64,000 nt of DNA from Elusimicrobiota bacterium. Lineage in GTDB: Bacteria; Elusimicrobiota; Elusimicrobia; FEN-1173. The position numbers and the translations under genes were made by a program. Numbering within the stretch: position 1 is the stretch's first letter; the number at the start of each line of letters is the position of its first letter. The notes below the pieces were generated by a model. The model had not been told where the DNA came from. It did no database searches and saw only the letters and a program-made list of their open reading frames with translations. Positions 53,509 through 62,394 of the stretch are shown here, one piece after another. The stretch is from NCBI GenBank assembly GCA_016721625.1, contig JADKHR010000001.1, positions 806,001-870,000 on the forward strand, read 5' to 3'.

Positions 53509-54304
53509 TCACATCCCCCACCAAAAAGAAAACAGGGCCGGCCAGGCCCAGTGCGCCCAGGCGCCTGCCGCGAGGAAAGGGCCGAAGGGAAGATAGGCGC
53601 CCCAGTTCATCTTCCGGCGAGCTCTAAGGCCCAGGAAAACAAGGCTACCGAAGATGGAAGCCAAAAACCAGGTTGTCAAAACGCCGCGCCAGCCCAACAA
53701 GGCGCCGATTCCCGCCAATAGTTTTACGTCCCCCCCGCCCAGGGCTTCTCGTCGAAAAACGCGTCGGCCCACTTCCGCCATGACCCAGGCGCTCAGGAAC
53801 CCGGCGGTCGCGCCGAGACCAGAGGACAGGGCGCGCTCGACACCCGTCCATCCGAGCCGCTCGTTAAGTGGGGAGGCCGAAAGGGATGTCCAGAGAAGAC
53901 CCAGAGAAAAAATATCGGGGATGATCCGCCAGTCCAAATCAATGACGGAAATGACCACGAGAACAAACGTCAGAGCCACACCGAAGACTAAGCCCGGGCC
54001 CGCCGGGGCTTGCACGAACACAAAGCCCACGAGCGCCGCCGTCAGGAACTCCACCAGTGGATACCGGAAAGAGATGGGCTTACGACATCGGGCGCATTTT
54101 CCGCGGAGCGCCAGAAAGCTCGCCACCGGGATGTTCTCATACCACCGGATCAACGCGTGGCACCGGGGGCACCGGGACCGGGGCCTGACGATGGATTTCC
54201 CCGGGGATCCGGTGGATGCAGACGTTCGCGAAACTCCCCAACCCCGCTCCGACCAGGAGTCCATAGACGATCCAGACCCAGGAATCAAAAATGCCTTGAC
54301 TCAC
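53509..54304 (-). CDS. pilD: Prepilin peptidase PilD, frameshifted near N-terminus
   Basis: An inner-membrane aspartic protease and N-methyltransferase that matures the pilins. GTG 54304 (SQGIFDSWVWIVYGLLVGAG, LGSFANVCIHRIP) has a GGAGG site upstream. The frame then breaks at 54195-54206 and resumes GKSIVRPRSRCPRC. The zinc site is CPRC...CARC. Catalytic Asp motifs are VISVIDLDWRIIPD and ALGGGDVKLLAGIGA (G-x-GD). Either one extra or two missing bases in the C/G and A runs explain the break. About 265 aa when repaired. It lies between two pilA genes. Confidence 0.88.
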
Positions 54305-54324
54305 CCCTTACCCCCCTCCCGTAG

Positions 54325-54362
54325 AAAAAAAGGGAGAGGGGTCTCGCGACCCCCCTCCCTTT
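54325..54362 (-). terminator. Rho-independent terminator of pilA copy 2
   Basis: A 15-bp stem with a single mismatch, GCGA loop, and seven T on the minus strand. It is homologous to the copy-1 terminator. Located between pilA copy 2 and pilD. Confidence 0.92.
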
Positions 54363-54389
54363 GGATCGAAACCTTGCTTGTTCGGACAG

Positions 54390-54839
54390 TTACCAGAACG
54401 TCCAGGTCGACGTTTTTGTGTCCACGTGCGTGCAGTTAATATACACCTGGCCCAACGCAGAGCCCGTGTAATACCAACCGGACGCATCTCCAAGAGCCGT
54501 CACCACCGTGGTGTTGCTCTGGTGAAGACCCGGCTTTGGGATGGCGATGGCTGGAATGCTGTCCAGATACTTGTTGCCCGGCGTCAACGCTCCCGCCAAG
54601 TCAGTGGCCGCCGCCGAAGCTGGGAAGATTCCTTCGTTGTCAGAGTAATAGATGCTGACCGCCGAACGAAGCGACCCCAAGCTTCCTTTCGCCGCACTTT
54701 CTTTCGACTTCGTGATGAGGTCCGCGAATTTCGGGATGGCAATGGCTGCCAGAATACCTATGATGGCGACAACGATCATCAGTTCGATGAGCGTGAACCC
54801 TTCTTTCGCGACTCGTTTCATTAGTTTACTCATGTTCAC
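54390..54839 (-). CDS. pilA: Type IV major pilin-like protein, copy 2
   Basis: A 149-aa prepilin with leader ending KEG before FTLIELMIVVAIIGILAAIA, then SLRSAVSIYYSDNEGIFPAS, ending TKTSTWTFW. Differences from copy 1 cluster in the last third (WYYTGSALGQVYINCTHVD). The shared DNA runs past the stop into the terminator, indicating a segmental duplication that left pilD between the copies. Has its own promoter. Confidence 0.95.
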   Translation of the reverse strand: MNMSKLMKRVAKEGFTLIELMIVVAIIGILAAIAIPKFADLITKSKESAAKGSLGSLRSAVSIYYSDNEGIFPASAAATDLAGALTPGNKYLDSIPAIAIPKPGLHQSNTTVVTALGDASGWYYTGSALGQVYINCTHVDTKTSTWTFW

Positions 54840-54949
54840 ACACCTCCCTCTCAGCGTTAACGTCCGCCGAGAAATCCGTTAACAACGCCTTTTCCTACCA
54901 TACAAAGTTTCCTTTGTCAACTACCCGGCCGGTTCCCTTCCGCCCTTTG

Positions 54950-54978
54950 AGTATAGACCCTGTTCGCTTTTTTTTCAA
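54950..54978 (-). promoter_or_regulatory. Promoter of pilA copy 2
   Basis: TTGAAA, 17-bp spacer (starting with an A-tract), TATACT on the minus strand. The leader also contains CAAAG-TTTC-CTTTG at 54903-54916 and two GTTAAC palindromes (54856, 54879) that might be regulator sites. Confidence 0.75.
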
Positions 54979-54986
54979 GGGATTTT

Positions 54987-56213
54987 TTACCCTTGCTTGC
55001 TGGCCAGGTTTCCGAGCTCGAACATGGGGATGAACATGGCGATGACGATGCCGCCGATCAGGATGCCCATGAACACGATCACGATGGGCTCGATCATCGA
55101 GGTGAGGCCTTTAATGGCCTGCTCCACTTCCTGGTCGTAGAAATCCGCGATCTTGTGCAACATGACGTCCATGTTTCCGGTTTCCTCTCCGACGGAAATC
55201 ATCTGGATCACCATGGACGGAAAAACGCCGGACCGCTTTAAAGGGTCGGCGATGCGCTCGCCTTCGCGGATGGACTCCCGGGCATCCATGATGGCGGCTT
55301 CGATCACCTTGTTGCCCGCCGTTTGAGCCACGGTTTCCATGGCCTGCAAAATCGGAACGCCCGACTTGACCAGGGTTCCCAAGGTGCGGGTAAATTTGGC
55401 CACCGCCACTTTCCGGAGGAGAGGGCCGAACAACGGGAGCTGGAGGGTTTTTGTGTCAAAGATTTTCTTTCCGTTCTCGGTTTTCAACCAGCGCTTGAAA
55501 AGAAAGAAAGCCCCGGTGGGGACCCCCAAGAAAATATACCACTGATGCTGGAGAGCATCCGACAACCCGACAACGATGCGGGTGGGAAGCGGAAGCTCGG
55601 CGCCGAAACTGGAGAAGATCTCTTTGAAGGTGGGAATGACCCCGACCAGCAGGAATACGGTGACCAACCCGGCGATCGAACTAACCACCATCGGATACAT
55701 CATCGCCCCTTTCACTTTCAGCCGAAGGGCCTCCGCGGCCTCCAGGTAGTTCGACAATCGTTCCAAAATAATGTCCAGAATACCGCCGACCTCGCCCGCG
55801 CGGATCATGGCGACGTAGAGGTTCGTGAAGGCGTCGGGATGCTTCTTCAAAGCGTCCGCGATGGGAAGCCCGGCTTCGATGTCCTCTTTGACCTTCAGAA
55901 CGATGGTTTTAAACCCTTTGTGAATGATCTGCTCCGCCAAAATATTTAACCCCGAGACCAACGCCACACCCGCGGAAACCAGGGTCGAGAGCTGACGCGA
56001 GAAGAGCACGATTTCTTTCGCGGGGATGGAGGCCTTGAAGAGATTAAGTTTTTTGAGGCCGTCGATAAAATTGGGCTGTCGCTCGTTGATTTCAAGAACC
56101 ACCATCCGCTGGGACCGGAGCTGGTCGATGGCCGACCGTTGGTCGGCGGCCTCGAGGACGCCGGCGGAAGTGGTTCCGCCGGCCGCGCGCGCTTTGTAGG
56201 CGAATTGTGGCAT
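54987..56213 (-). CDS. pilC: Type IV pilus platform protein PilC
   Basis: A 408-aa inner-membrane protein with two GspF domains: residues ~70-195 (IVLFSRQLSTLVSAGVALVS, IRAGEVGGILDIILERLSNY) and ~270-400 (AKFTRTLGTLVKSGVPILQA, ISVGEETGNMDVMLHKIADF). Three membrane helices lie in the expected places. Works with the PilB/PilT motors. ATG 56213 follows AGAGGAGAG. Confidence 0.96.
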   Translation of the reverse strand: MPQFAYKARAAGGTTSAGVLEAADQRSAIDQLRSQRMVVLEINERQPNFIDGLKKLNLFKASIPAKEIVLFSRQLSTLVSAGVALVSGLNILAEQIIHKGFKTIVLKVKEDIEAGLPIADALKKHPDAFTNLYVAMIRAGEVGGILDIILERLSNYLEAAEALRLKVKGAMMYPMVVSSIAGLVTVFLLVGVIPTFKEIFSSFGAELPLPTRIVVGLSDALQHQWYIFLGVPTGAFFLFKRWLKTENGKKIFDTKTLQLPLFGPLLRKVAVAKFTRTLGTLVKSGVPILQAMETVAQTAGNKVIEAAIMDARESIREGERIADPLKRSGVFPSMVIQMISVGEETGNMDVMLHKIADFYDQEVEQAIKGLTSMIEPIVIVFMGILIGGIVIAMFIPMFELGNLASKQG

Positions 56214-56264
56214 GGGATGGCTCTCCTCTTTATATAACCCGCATTATGACTTTTGTCCAGGGGG

Positions 56265-57790
56265 TCACTCTGTTTTTTTCTCCAGCGCGCGCACCAGACG
56301 ATCCGCCACCTCGGCGCTGAGCGCGGCGGAGGGGGCTTCCCATAGTGGGAAGACTTTTTCAAAAGCCGTTCGACCCGATGCGGGATGGTCGCGTCGGGGC
56401 AGGATCCAAAAGGTGAGCGAGATGTTCATCTCCCGCGCTATTTTTTCGGCTTCCTGAAAAAGGGGGTCATCCGTTTTTGGGACGGGATCGCCGGGTCCCC
56501 GAATTTTTCGGTGAACCAGCAATTGAATGAATCGGCTTCTCCCCAACAGCTCGTTAACGAGCCAGCGATGATCCCCCAACCAGAGAAGGCCTTCGGTGGA
56601 CGGCATTCCCGGGGCCCGGTTCTCGCACAACCACAGGATCGTTTGGGGTTTAAAATTTAACCCCTGGCCCTTTACGTAGGCCCATTGCTCCAAGGGCGAA
56701 AGCCCCCACAACCCGGCGTTGATGACCTGGAAAGCGCCCGGCCGCCCCCGGTTCAACAGGGCCTCCATGCGTTGAGATACCGTTTCGTCCTCCGCCTGGC
56801 CCGGTCCGAAGCAGAAGGTCCCCCAAGAGGAGAATCCTGGTCACTCCATCGGGAGCCACCAGCGGGAAGTCCGGCCCGCGAAGCCCCCACCGGTTTAACT
56901 GATAAACCACCCGGCCGTCGTCCCAGAAAATCGGGTTCGCGTTCGTTGGGTTCCATTGATAGGGCAAAAAGGAATTGACCCGGCTCGCCGGATAAATTGG
57001 CGGAACGAAGAACTTGGCCCCCAGGGCCTCTTCAGCGCACCGAGAGGTCCACTCGCCAACGGCGAAAAAAGCGCTCCCCAGGATCAGGAGCCCCCCGACG
57101 AACCTCGCGGCCTTTCCAAGCACGCGGCGCAAAATGGATCGCGGGGCTCCGCCCGGGAGATCATTGTCGGGCACGGAAGCGGGCGCGGGCCGTTCCGTTC
57201 CCCGGGAACCCGAGGACTGGTCCACAGCGCGCCGCGCCATCACCACCTCGGCAGGCGGCGGGGCCGCGGGGACCGCTCCGCCCAACGTGACCTCCAGGGG
57301 CCCCCCAGGAATGCGAGCGGGAGGAGCGGGGGCTTCCTTCGTTTCAGCCGGGAGGGTGGAAGACTCGGGGGCGAACGTCCGGGAACCGGCCAGCACCAGA
57401 CCGATCATCTTGATCAGCTCGCTGGGTTTAAAGGGTTTATTGATGAAACCGAAGACGTTGCGTTCCGCCTTGATCATCCGGATGGTGGAGTCATCGTAAT
57501 TCTTGGCCGTCATCACGATGAGGGGAATGTCCTGCGTCTGTGGCGTGCTCTGCAGAAGCCGGACCACCTCGTAGCCTCCCATATCGGGCATGACCACATC
57601 CAACAGGATCACCGCCGGACGGTGCCAGATCGCTTTCTGCATTGCCGTTTTTCCGTTCAAAGCGATGGTCACGTCAAAAGAATCCGAGCCAATCCTCAAT
57701 CAGGGTCGCGATATCCTGCTCGTCGTCGGCCACAAGGACCTTGTACCGCGGTGGAACTTTGAGATCAATGACGGGGACGGGTTCTGGCAT
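56265..57790 (-). CDS. Receiver domain-membrane helix-SGNH-like fusion protein, two frameshifts
   Basis: From ATG 57790: residues ~15-135 form a complete receiver (VLVADDEQDIATL, phospho-Asp in VILLDVVMPDMGG, VMTAKN, INKPFKPSEL). A ~90-residue Pro/Ala-rich linker follows, then a membrane helix near 230-250 (FVGGLLILGSAFFAVGEW). An SGNH/GDSL-like domain ends the protein (WGLRGPDFPLVAPDG, ILLLGD, FCFGPGQAEDETVSQRMEAL, FQVINAGLWGLSPLEQWAY). Breaks at 57683-57690 and 56816-56824 split it into three frames; repair restores both domains (~508 aa). The receiver would be cytoplasmic and the SGNH part periplasmic. SGNH proteins are often O-acyl esterases or acyl transferases. It sits between pilT and pilC. 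The substrate is unknown. Confidence 0.65.
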
Positions 57791-57802
57791 GGGTTCGTGG
57801 CC

Positions 57803-58879
57803 TTACATCTGCTCGGTGTACCCTTTGGGGAGAAGTCGACGGAGTTCCTCCGGGTCGGAGGAGGTCCCCAGGGCCTCCTCAGTGGTAATTTGGCCCTTCA
57901 GCCCCAGGTTGTACAGGCATTGGTTCATGGTCTGCATCCCGCTTTTGGACCCCGTCTGCATGGACAGATAGATCTGTTCCACTTTCTGTTCCCGAATCAA
58001 GTTGCGAACCGCCGGGGTCACCATCAGAAATTCGCACGCCAAAACACGTCCGACGCCGGAGGAGTGGAGAAGGAGAGTCTGACTAATGATCGCCTGAAGC
58101 GTCATCGACAGCTGAGTCCGCGCCTGTTCTTGACGCTCGGTGGGAAAGGCGTCCAGGATGCGGTTGACCGTCGAGGCGGCGTCGTTGGTGTGGAGAGTGG
58201 AGAACACGAGGTGGCCCGTTTCCGCGATGGTGATGGCGGCGTTGATGGTTTCGATGTCCCGCATTTCCCCCACCAGGATGACGTCCGGGTCCTGCCGGAG
58301 AACGTATTTCAAGGCTTGGGTAAAACTCGACGTATCGCTCCCCAGTTCCCGTTGGTTGACGACGGATTGTTTGTGGAAATGGATATACTCGATGGGATCC
58401 TCCACCGTCACGATATGGCACTGTCGGTTTTCGTTGATGAAGTCGATGATGCTGGCCAGCGTGGTCGACTTGCCGGACCCCGTGGGCCCCGTCACCAAAA
58501 CCAGACCGCGAGGCAAATTGACCACATCCCCGACCCCGGGGGGCAGGCCGATCTCCTCAAAACTCATGAACCGGGACGGCACGGACCGGAGCGCCGCGCC
58601 CACCGAACCGCGTTGCCGGTACACGTTCATCCGAACCCGGCCCAATCCCTTGATCCCGAAGGAAATGTCCAATTCGTTTTCCGACTCAAACTTCTGCTTC
58701 TGGGCGTCGGAAAGAAGGGAATAAACCAAACGTTGAGAGCCATCCCCTGTCAGTTTCTCCAAATTGGTTTGAACCAAGGTCCCATCGATCCGGAGACAGG
58801 GGGGCACGCCCACGGTCAAGTGCAGATCCGACGCTTTTTTTTGAACCATCAAAAGGAGCAGGTCGTTCATGTTCAGCAC
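57803..58879 (-). CDS. pilT: Type IV pilus retraction ATPase PilT, main cluster
   Basis: A 358-aa PilT with every motif intact: Walker A GPTGSGKSTT near residue 130, Asp box ending KYVLRQDPDVILVGEMRD, His box AETGHLVFSTLHTND, and AIRNLIRE equivalent PAVRNLIREQK. GTG 58879 follows GAGGTGAA. Third PilT-family gene of the window; this one is in the canonical position between pilB and pilC. Confidence 0.93.
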   Translation of the reverse strand: MLNMNDLLLLMVQKKASDLHLTVGVPPCLRIDGTLVQTNLEKLTGDGSQRLVYSLLSDAQKQKFESENELDISFGIKGLGRVRMNVYRQRGSVGAALRSVPSRFMSFEEIGLPPGVGDVVNLPRGLVLVTGPTGSGKSTTLASIIDFINENRQCHIVTVEDPIEYIHFHKQSVVNQRELGSDTSSFTQALKYVLRQDPDVILVGEMRDIETINAAITIAETGHLVFSTLHTNDAASTVNRILDAFPTERQEQARTQLSMTLQAIISQTLLLHSSGVGRVLACEFLMVTPAVRNLIREQKVEQIYLSMQTGSKSGMQTMNQCLYNLGLKGQITTEEALGTSSDPEELRRLLPKGYTEQM

Positions 58880-58977
58880 AGTTCACCTCGTTGTCCCGGA
58901 ACCTTCGCGCGTGGGACGACGCTCGGACTCGTTTTTGCCTCGGGCCTCCGGCCTATCGGAGGCGCCCAAAAAATGTC

Positions 58978-60654
58978 TCAGCCAACCCGCAAGGCTTCCT
59001 CCACCGTCGTCTCGCCCGCCAATACCTTTTTGACGGCCGCCTCGCGGAGCGTGACGCGCTCCGACGTCTCCCGGGCCAGGAGGGCGGGGCTCGCCCGTTC
59101 AGCGATCAACCGTCGAATATTGTCGTTCACAAAACAGACCTCAAAGACAGCCACCGCGCCGATGTACCCGGTGGCCAGACACTGGCCGCAACCGCGCCCC
59201 CGGTGGACCGTAAAAGACTCGGCTCTTTTGGCCCCGCGGATCTCCTTTTCGCCGACCCCGGCCGCCATCAATTCCCGGAGGGACAAGGTATAGGCCTCCC
59301 GGCAGTTCGGACAGATCGTGCGCACCAGCCGTTGGGCGAGGACCCCGACCAGCCGCCCCGCCAAGAGAGACGGCGGGACCCCCATCTCCACCAACTTCTG
59401 AATGGCGCCCAACGCATCGGGAGCGACGACGGAGGACAGAACGAGGCAACCCGACGCGGCGTCCACCGCGACCTCGGCCGTGTCCAGGTCGGATATCTCG
59501 GTCACCATCAAAACGTCAGGGTCTTGCCGCCGGAGAATATGCAATCCCGAGGCCAGGGTCACGCGCACATCCGCCCGCACCTGCATTTGCGTCACCCCGT
59601 CTACGAAACGCTCCACGGGATCTTCAATGGTCAATAAATGGCGGTCCGAGCGGTTCAGGGCGTTCAAGGTCGCGTAGAGCGTCGCCGTTTTCCCGGCTCC
59701 CGATGGGCCCGCCACCACGAGGAGGCCTTCCTTGGCCTCGATCAGCTTCTGGTAGTGTTCAAGCACCCCCGGCTCCAATCCTAATTTCGCAAGGTCCAGT
59801 GGCATGGCCCGCGCGGAATCCAAAAGAGACAACACCACTTTCTCCCCCGCCACGGTCGGAAGCGTGGAGACTTTGACATCCAACGCATGGCCCTCCCATT
59901 GGCCTCGAAGCCGCCCGTCCTGGGGCAACCAGCGCTCCGCCACGTTCAAGCGAGCCAGATTTTTTATATGCGCCACGAGCGGCGCTTGATGATGAAGAGG
60001 GAGATCTGGTTTTTTCTCCAGCGTCCCCTTCACCCGGTAGCGAACGTGAACAGAGGCGGGCCCGGGCTCTAAAAAAATATGATCAGCGCCCAGTTTGGCC
60101 CCGTTATCAATGAGGGCGTTCAGGATGGTGGTCATTTGGGGATCCACAGCCACATCGCTCTGGGAAACGGCCGACCCGGAAAGCGCCGCGTTCGTCGTCC
60201 TCAAAACCGCGTAGTCGCGTTCCACGGCTTTTTGGATTTCTTTCTCCGAAGCGAGAACCATTTTGATTTCAAAACCGGTCTGAATTTTAAGGTCGTCCAC
60301 CGCGTTCAACTCCACGAACGGATCGGAGAGAGCCACCGTCAGAGTGTTCCCCTCCCGGGCCAACGGGAACACGCTTTGCTGTCGGGCGATGTCGGCCGGG
60401 ACCAAGGCCAAGATCTCGGCAGGAACCTTTCCGTAAACGGAGAGGGAGGAGACGAAAGGGATCCCAGCCCGTTTGGCCAGGACCGAGAGAACGAGGTCTT
60501 CCGTGGCAAAGTTGAGTTCCACCAAGATATCGCCCAGCCGCCCGCCTTTGACGCGCTGGACCTCCACCGCTTGGTCCAGTTGTTTCTGAGTGATCAGATT
60601 TTCCTGGACGAGCAAATCTCCCAAGCGCTTTTTCTTGTTCTCTCTGCTTGTCAT
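58978..60654 (-). CDS. PilB/GspE-like ATPase with degenerate catalytic boxes
   Basis: A 558-aa protein. The N-terminal MshEN domain (~5-150, LGDLLVQENLITQKQLDQAV, FVSSLSVYGKVPAEILALVP) can bind c-di-GMP in relatives. Walker A GPSGAGKTATL is near 315. A zinc site (CPNC...CGQC) lies near 460-510. The Asp box is altered (GLHILRRQDPDVLMVTEISD in place of GLRSILRQDPD...GEIRD), and the His box reads SGCLVLSSVVAPD, with both His lost. Normally PilB powers pilus extension. Here ATP hydrolysis may be weak or absent, so the role may be structural or regulatory. ATG 60654 follows GGAG. Confidence 0.85.
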   Translation of the reverse strand: MTSRENKKKRLGDLLVQENLITQKQLDQAVEVQRVKGGRLGDILVELNFATEDLVLSVLAKRAGIPFVSSLSVYGKVPAEILALVPADIARQQSVFPLAREGNTLTVALSDPFVELNAVDDLKIQTGFEIKMVLASEKEIQKAVERDYAVLRTTNAALSGSAVSQSDVAVDPQMTTILNALIDNGAKLGADHIFLEPGPASVHVRYRVKGTLEKKPDLPLHHQAPLVAHIKNLARLNVAERWLPQDGRLRGQWEGHALDVKVSTLPTVAGEKVVLSLLDSARAMPLDLAKLGLEPGVLEHYQKLIEAKEGLLVVAGPSGAGKTATLYATLNALNRSDRHLLTIEDPVERFVDGVTQMQVRADVRVTLASGLHILRRQDPDVLMVTEISDLDTAEVAVDAASGCLVLSSVVAPDALGAIQKLVEMGVPPSLLAGRLVGVLAQRLVRTICPNCREAYTLSLRELMAAGVGEKEIRGAKRAESFTVHRGRGCGQCLATGYIGAVAVFEVCFVNDNIRRLIAERASPALLARETSERVTLREAAVKKVLAGETTVEEALRVG

Positions 60655-60668
60655 GGTGTCGTTCTCCG

Positions 60669-61664
60669 TCAAAGAAGCGCGGTCAAAACCGCCGCATCCA
60701 CAATGTCCTCATCGGTGCATCCGCGCGAGAGGTCCGACATCGGCCTGGCCAGCCCGGCCAGAAGCGGGCCCACCGCGCGCGCACCGCCCAAATATTGGAC
60801 CAACTTGTAGCCAATGTTTCCCGCATTCAAATCCGGAAAAATCAAAACGTTGGCGCGCCCCGCCACGCTTAAGTCCGACACCCCTTTCTGTCGGGCGATG
60901 TGATCCACCAAGGCCGCATCGCCCTGAAGTTCCCCGTCCACCGCCAGGCCGGGCGCTTTTTTGCGGCACAGCTCCACCGCGCGGCGAACCGCGGTCACGC
61001 TCTCGTCCTCGGCGCTCCCCGCCGTCGAAAAGCTCAGGAAGGCGACCCGCGCCGTACCGCCCGTAAACTTGGTAAACAGCTCCGCCGAGGCGATTCCCAC
61101 CGCCGCCAGCGCTCGGGGCGAGGGATGGGGCGAAACCCCCGCGTCCGCGAAGAGAAGCGTCCGCGCTCCCCCCGCCGCATGGGGACAATCCATCAAAAAG
61201 GTTCCGAACACGATCTCCGCCCCGGGGGCCATCCCCAGTCCCGCGAAACCGGCTCGCACGGTGTCCCCGGTGGTCCGCACCGCCCCGCCCACCAGCCCGT
61301 CGGCCAGACCCGCGCCGAGGGCCATCACCCCGAAGTAGAGCGGGTCCCGCGCCAGTTCCCGCGCCTGGGCCTCGGTCATCCCTTTGGTTTTGCGGCGTTC
61401 AAAGAACGCCCGCCAAAACTCTTCCAGCCTCCCGTGCGTCGCGGGGTCTATGCATTCCAGGCCCGCAAGATCGATGCCCGCCGCCCGGGCGGCCTCTTCG
61501 ATCCCGGGGAGGCTCCCCACCAGAAGAGGGCGCGCGATTTCCTTGTCGCGAAGGTACGCCGCCGCCGACAACACCCGCGGATCTTCCGCTTCCACGAACA
61601 AAAGACGCGCCGACCGTGCGGCTGCCCTCCGTCGAAGCCCTTCCCAAAGGGGCGAAGGGCCCAA
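60669..61664 (-). CDS. pta: Phosphate acetyltransferase (Pta/PTB family)
   Basis: Interconverts acetyl-CoA and acetyl phosphate. The family core is seen: LLFVEAEDPRVLSAAAYLRD, YFGVMALGAGLADGLVGGAV, LFADAGVSPHPSPRALAAVG, VDGELQGDAALVDHIA, and VLIFPDLNAGNIGYKLVQYL. The frame is open to 61934. TTG 61664 (331 aa, the usual length) is preferred because it lies just after a strong promoter; no good ribosome binding site is seen. A phosphotransbutyrylase role is possible but the C-terminal segment favours Pta. No ackA is next to it. Confidence 0.88.
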   Translation of the reverse strand: MGPSPLWEGLRRRAAARSARLLFVEAEDPRVLSAAAYLRDKEIARPLLVGSLPGIEEAARAAGIDLAGLECIDPATHGRLEEFWRAFFERRKTKGMTEAQARELARDPLYFGVMALGAGLADGLVGGAVRTTGDTVRAGFAGLGMAPGAEIVFGTFLMDCPHAAGGARTLLFADAGVSPHPSPRALAAVGIASAELFTKFTGGTARVAFLSFSTAGSAEDESVTAVRRAVELCRKKAPGLAVDGELQGDAALVDHIARQKGVSDLSVAGRANVLIFPDLNAGNIGYKLVQYLGGARAVGPLLAGLARPMSDLSRGCTDEDIVDAAVLTALL

Positions 61665-61686
61665 CGCTTTCGGATCGTCTTTTCGA

Positions 61687-61715
61687 AGAATAACCCGGGG
61701 ATGGCCTGTTGTCAA
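61687..61715 (-). promoter_or_regulatory. Promoter for pta-pilB
   Basis: On the minus strand: perfect TTGACA, 17-bp spacer, TATTCT. Predicted start ~61680, about 16 bases before the chosen TTG. It lies in the 112-bp gap after coaD. Confidence 0.6.
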
Positions 61716-61776
61716 GGGAATTTGATCGACGCGGAATAAGGTTGGCCCCTGCGCGCCGTCCGGATCAAAGGCTCCC

Positions 61777-62286
61777 TCACTGGCCTTTCTTCCAACGAAG
61801 TTTCTTTTTGAGCCGGTCCACGAGCGCGGGCGGCACGAAACGCCAGGCGTCTCCCCCAAGACGCACAACGTCTTTAAGCAAAGAGGAGGAAAGGTAGGTG
61901 TATTTTTCGTCGGCCATGAGGAACACGGTCTCAAGTTCTGGAGCCAGGTGCCGATTCATGAGCGCCATTTGGAACTCGTATTCGAAATCCGACAAAGCCC
62001 GGAGGCCGCGAGCCACCGCCTGGGCCCCCTGCTTCCGGCAGTAGTCGGCCAGCAGTCCGTCGAAAGAGTCCACGCGAACTTTGCCGCTTTTAATCACCGA
62101 CGCTAACACCGTGTTCAACATGTCCAGCCGTTCTCCGACGGTGAAGAGGTGGGATTTGGCACTGTTTCGCGTGACCGCCACGATGACATGGTCAAAAATC
62201 TTGCACGCTCGGCAAACAATGTCCAGGTGCCCGTTAGTCACGGGATCGAAACTGCCGGGATAGACGATGGTGCGGGTGCGGGTCAC
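61777..62286 (-). CDS. coaD: Phosphopantetheine adenylyltransferase
   Basis: Penultimate step of coenzyme A synthesis. The 169-aa product has the nucleotidyltransferase motif VYPGSFDPVTNGHLDIV, then KSHLFTVGERLDML, ARGLRALSDFEYEFQMALMN and YLSSSLLKDVVRLGGDA, all standard for CoaD. GTG 62286 has no ribosome binding site; a consensus promoter ends six bases before it, so its mRNA is probably leaderless. Confidence 0.95.
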   Translation of the reverse strand: MTRTRTIVYPGSFDPVTNGHLDIVCRACKIFDHVIVAVTRNSAKSHLFTVGERLDMLNTVLASVIKSGKVRVDSFDGLLADYCRKQGAQAVARGLRALSDFEYEFQMALMNRHLAPELETVFLMADEKYTYLSSSLLKDVVRLGGDAWRFVPPALVDRLKKKLRWKKGQ

Positions 62287-62292
62287 AACGCC

Positions 62293-62321
62293 ATTCTAAA
62301 TCGTGAACTCGCCTCTGTCAA
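62293..62321 (-). promoter_or_regulatory. Consensus promoter for coaD
   Basis: TTGACA, 17-bp spacer, TAGAAT on the minus strand. Six bases (GGCGTT) separate the -10 from GTG 62286, predicting transcription to begin at the start codon. Confidence 0.75.
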
Positions 62322-62357
62322 CGAGCTCTTGTCCATTTATCGCAGGCAACACCACCA

Positions 62358-62386
62358 TTGGGGTCCTCGTTTTATCTTAGTAGAAT
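62358..62386 (+). promoter_or_regulatory. Promoter for the methyltransferase-GT2 pair
   Basis: TTGGGG, 17-bp spacer, TAGAAT. Eight bases lie between the -10 and ATG 62395, again leaving almost no leader. Confidence 0.6.
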
Positions 62387-62394
62387 GACATGGC

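Noticed and set aside
53509..54304. PilD as a pseudogene
   Set aside because: All zinc and catalytic Asp motifs are intact, and only one small indel region separates two good halves.
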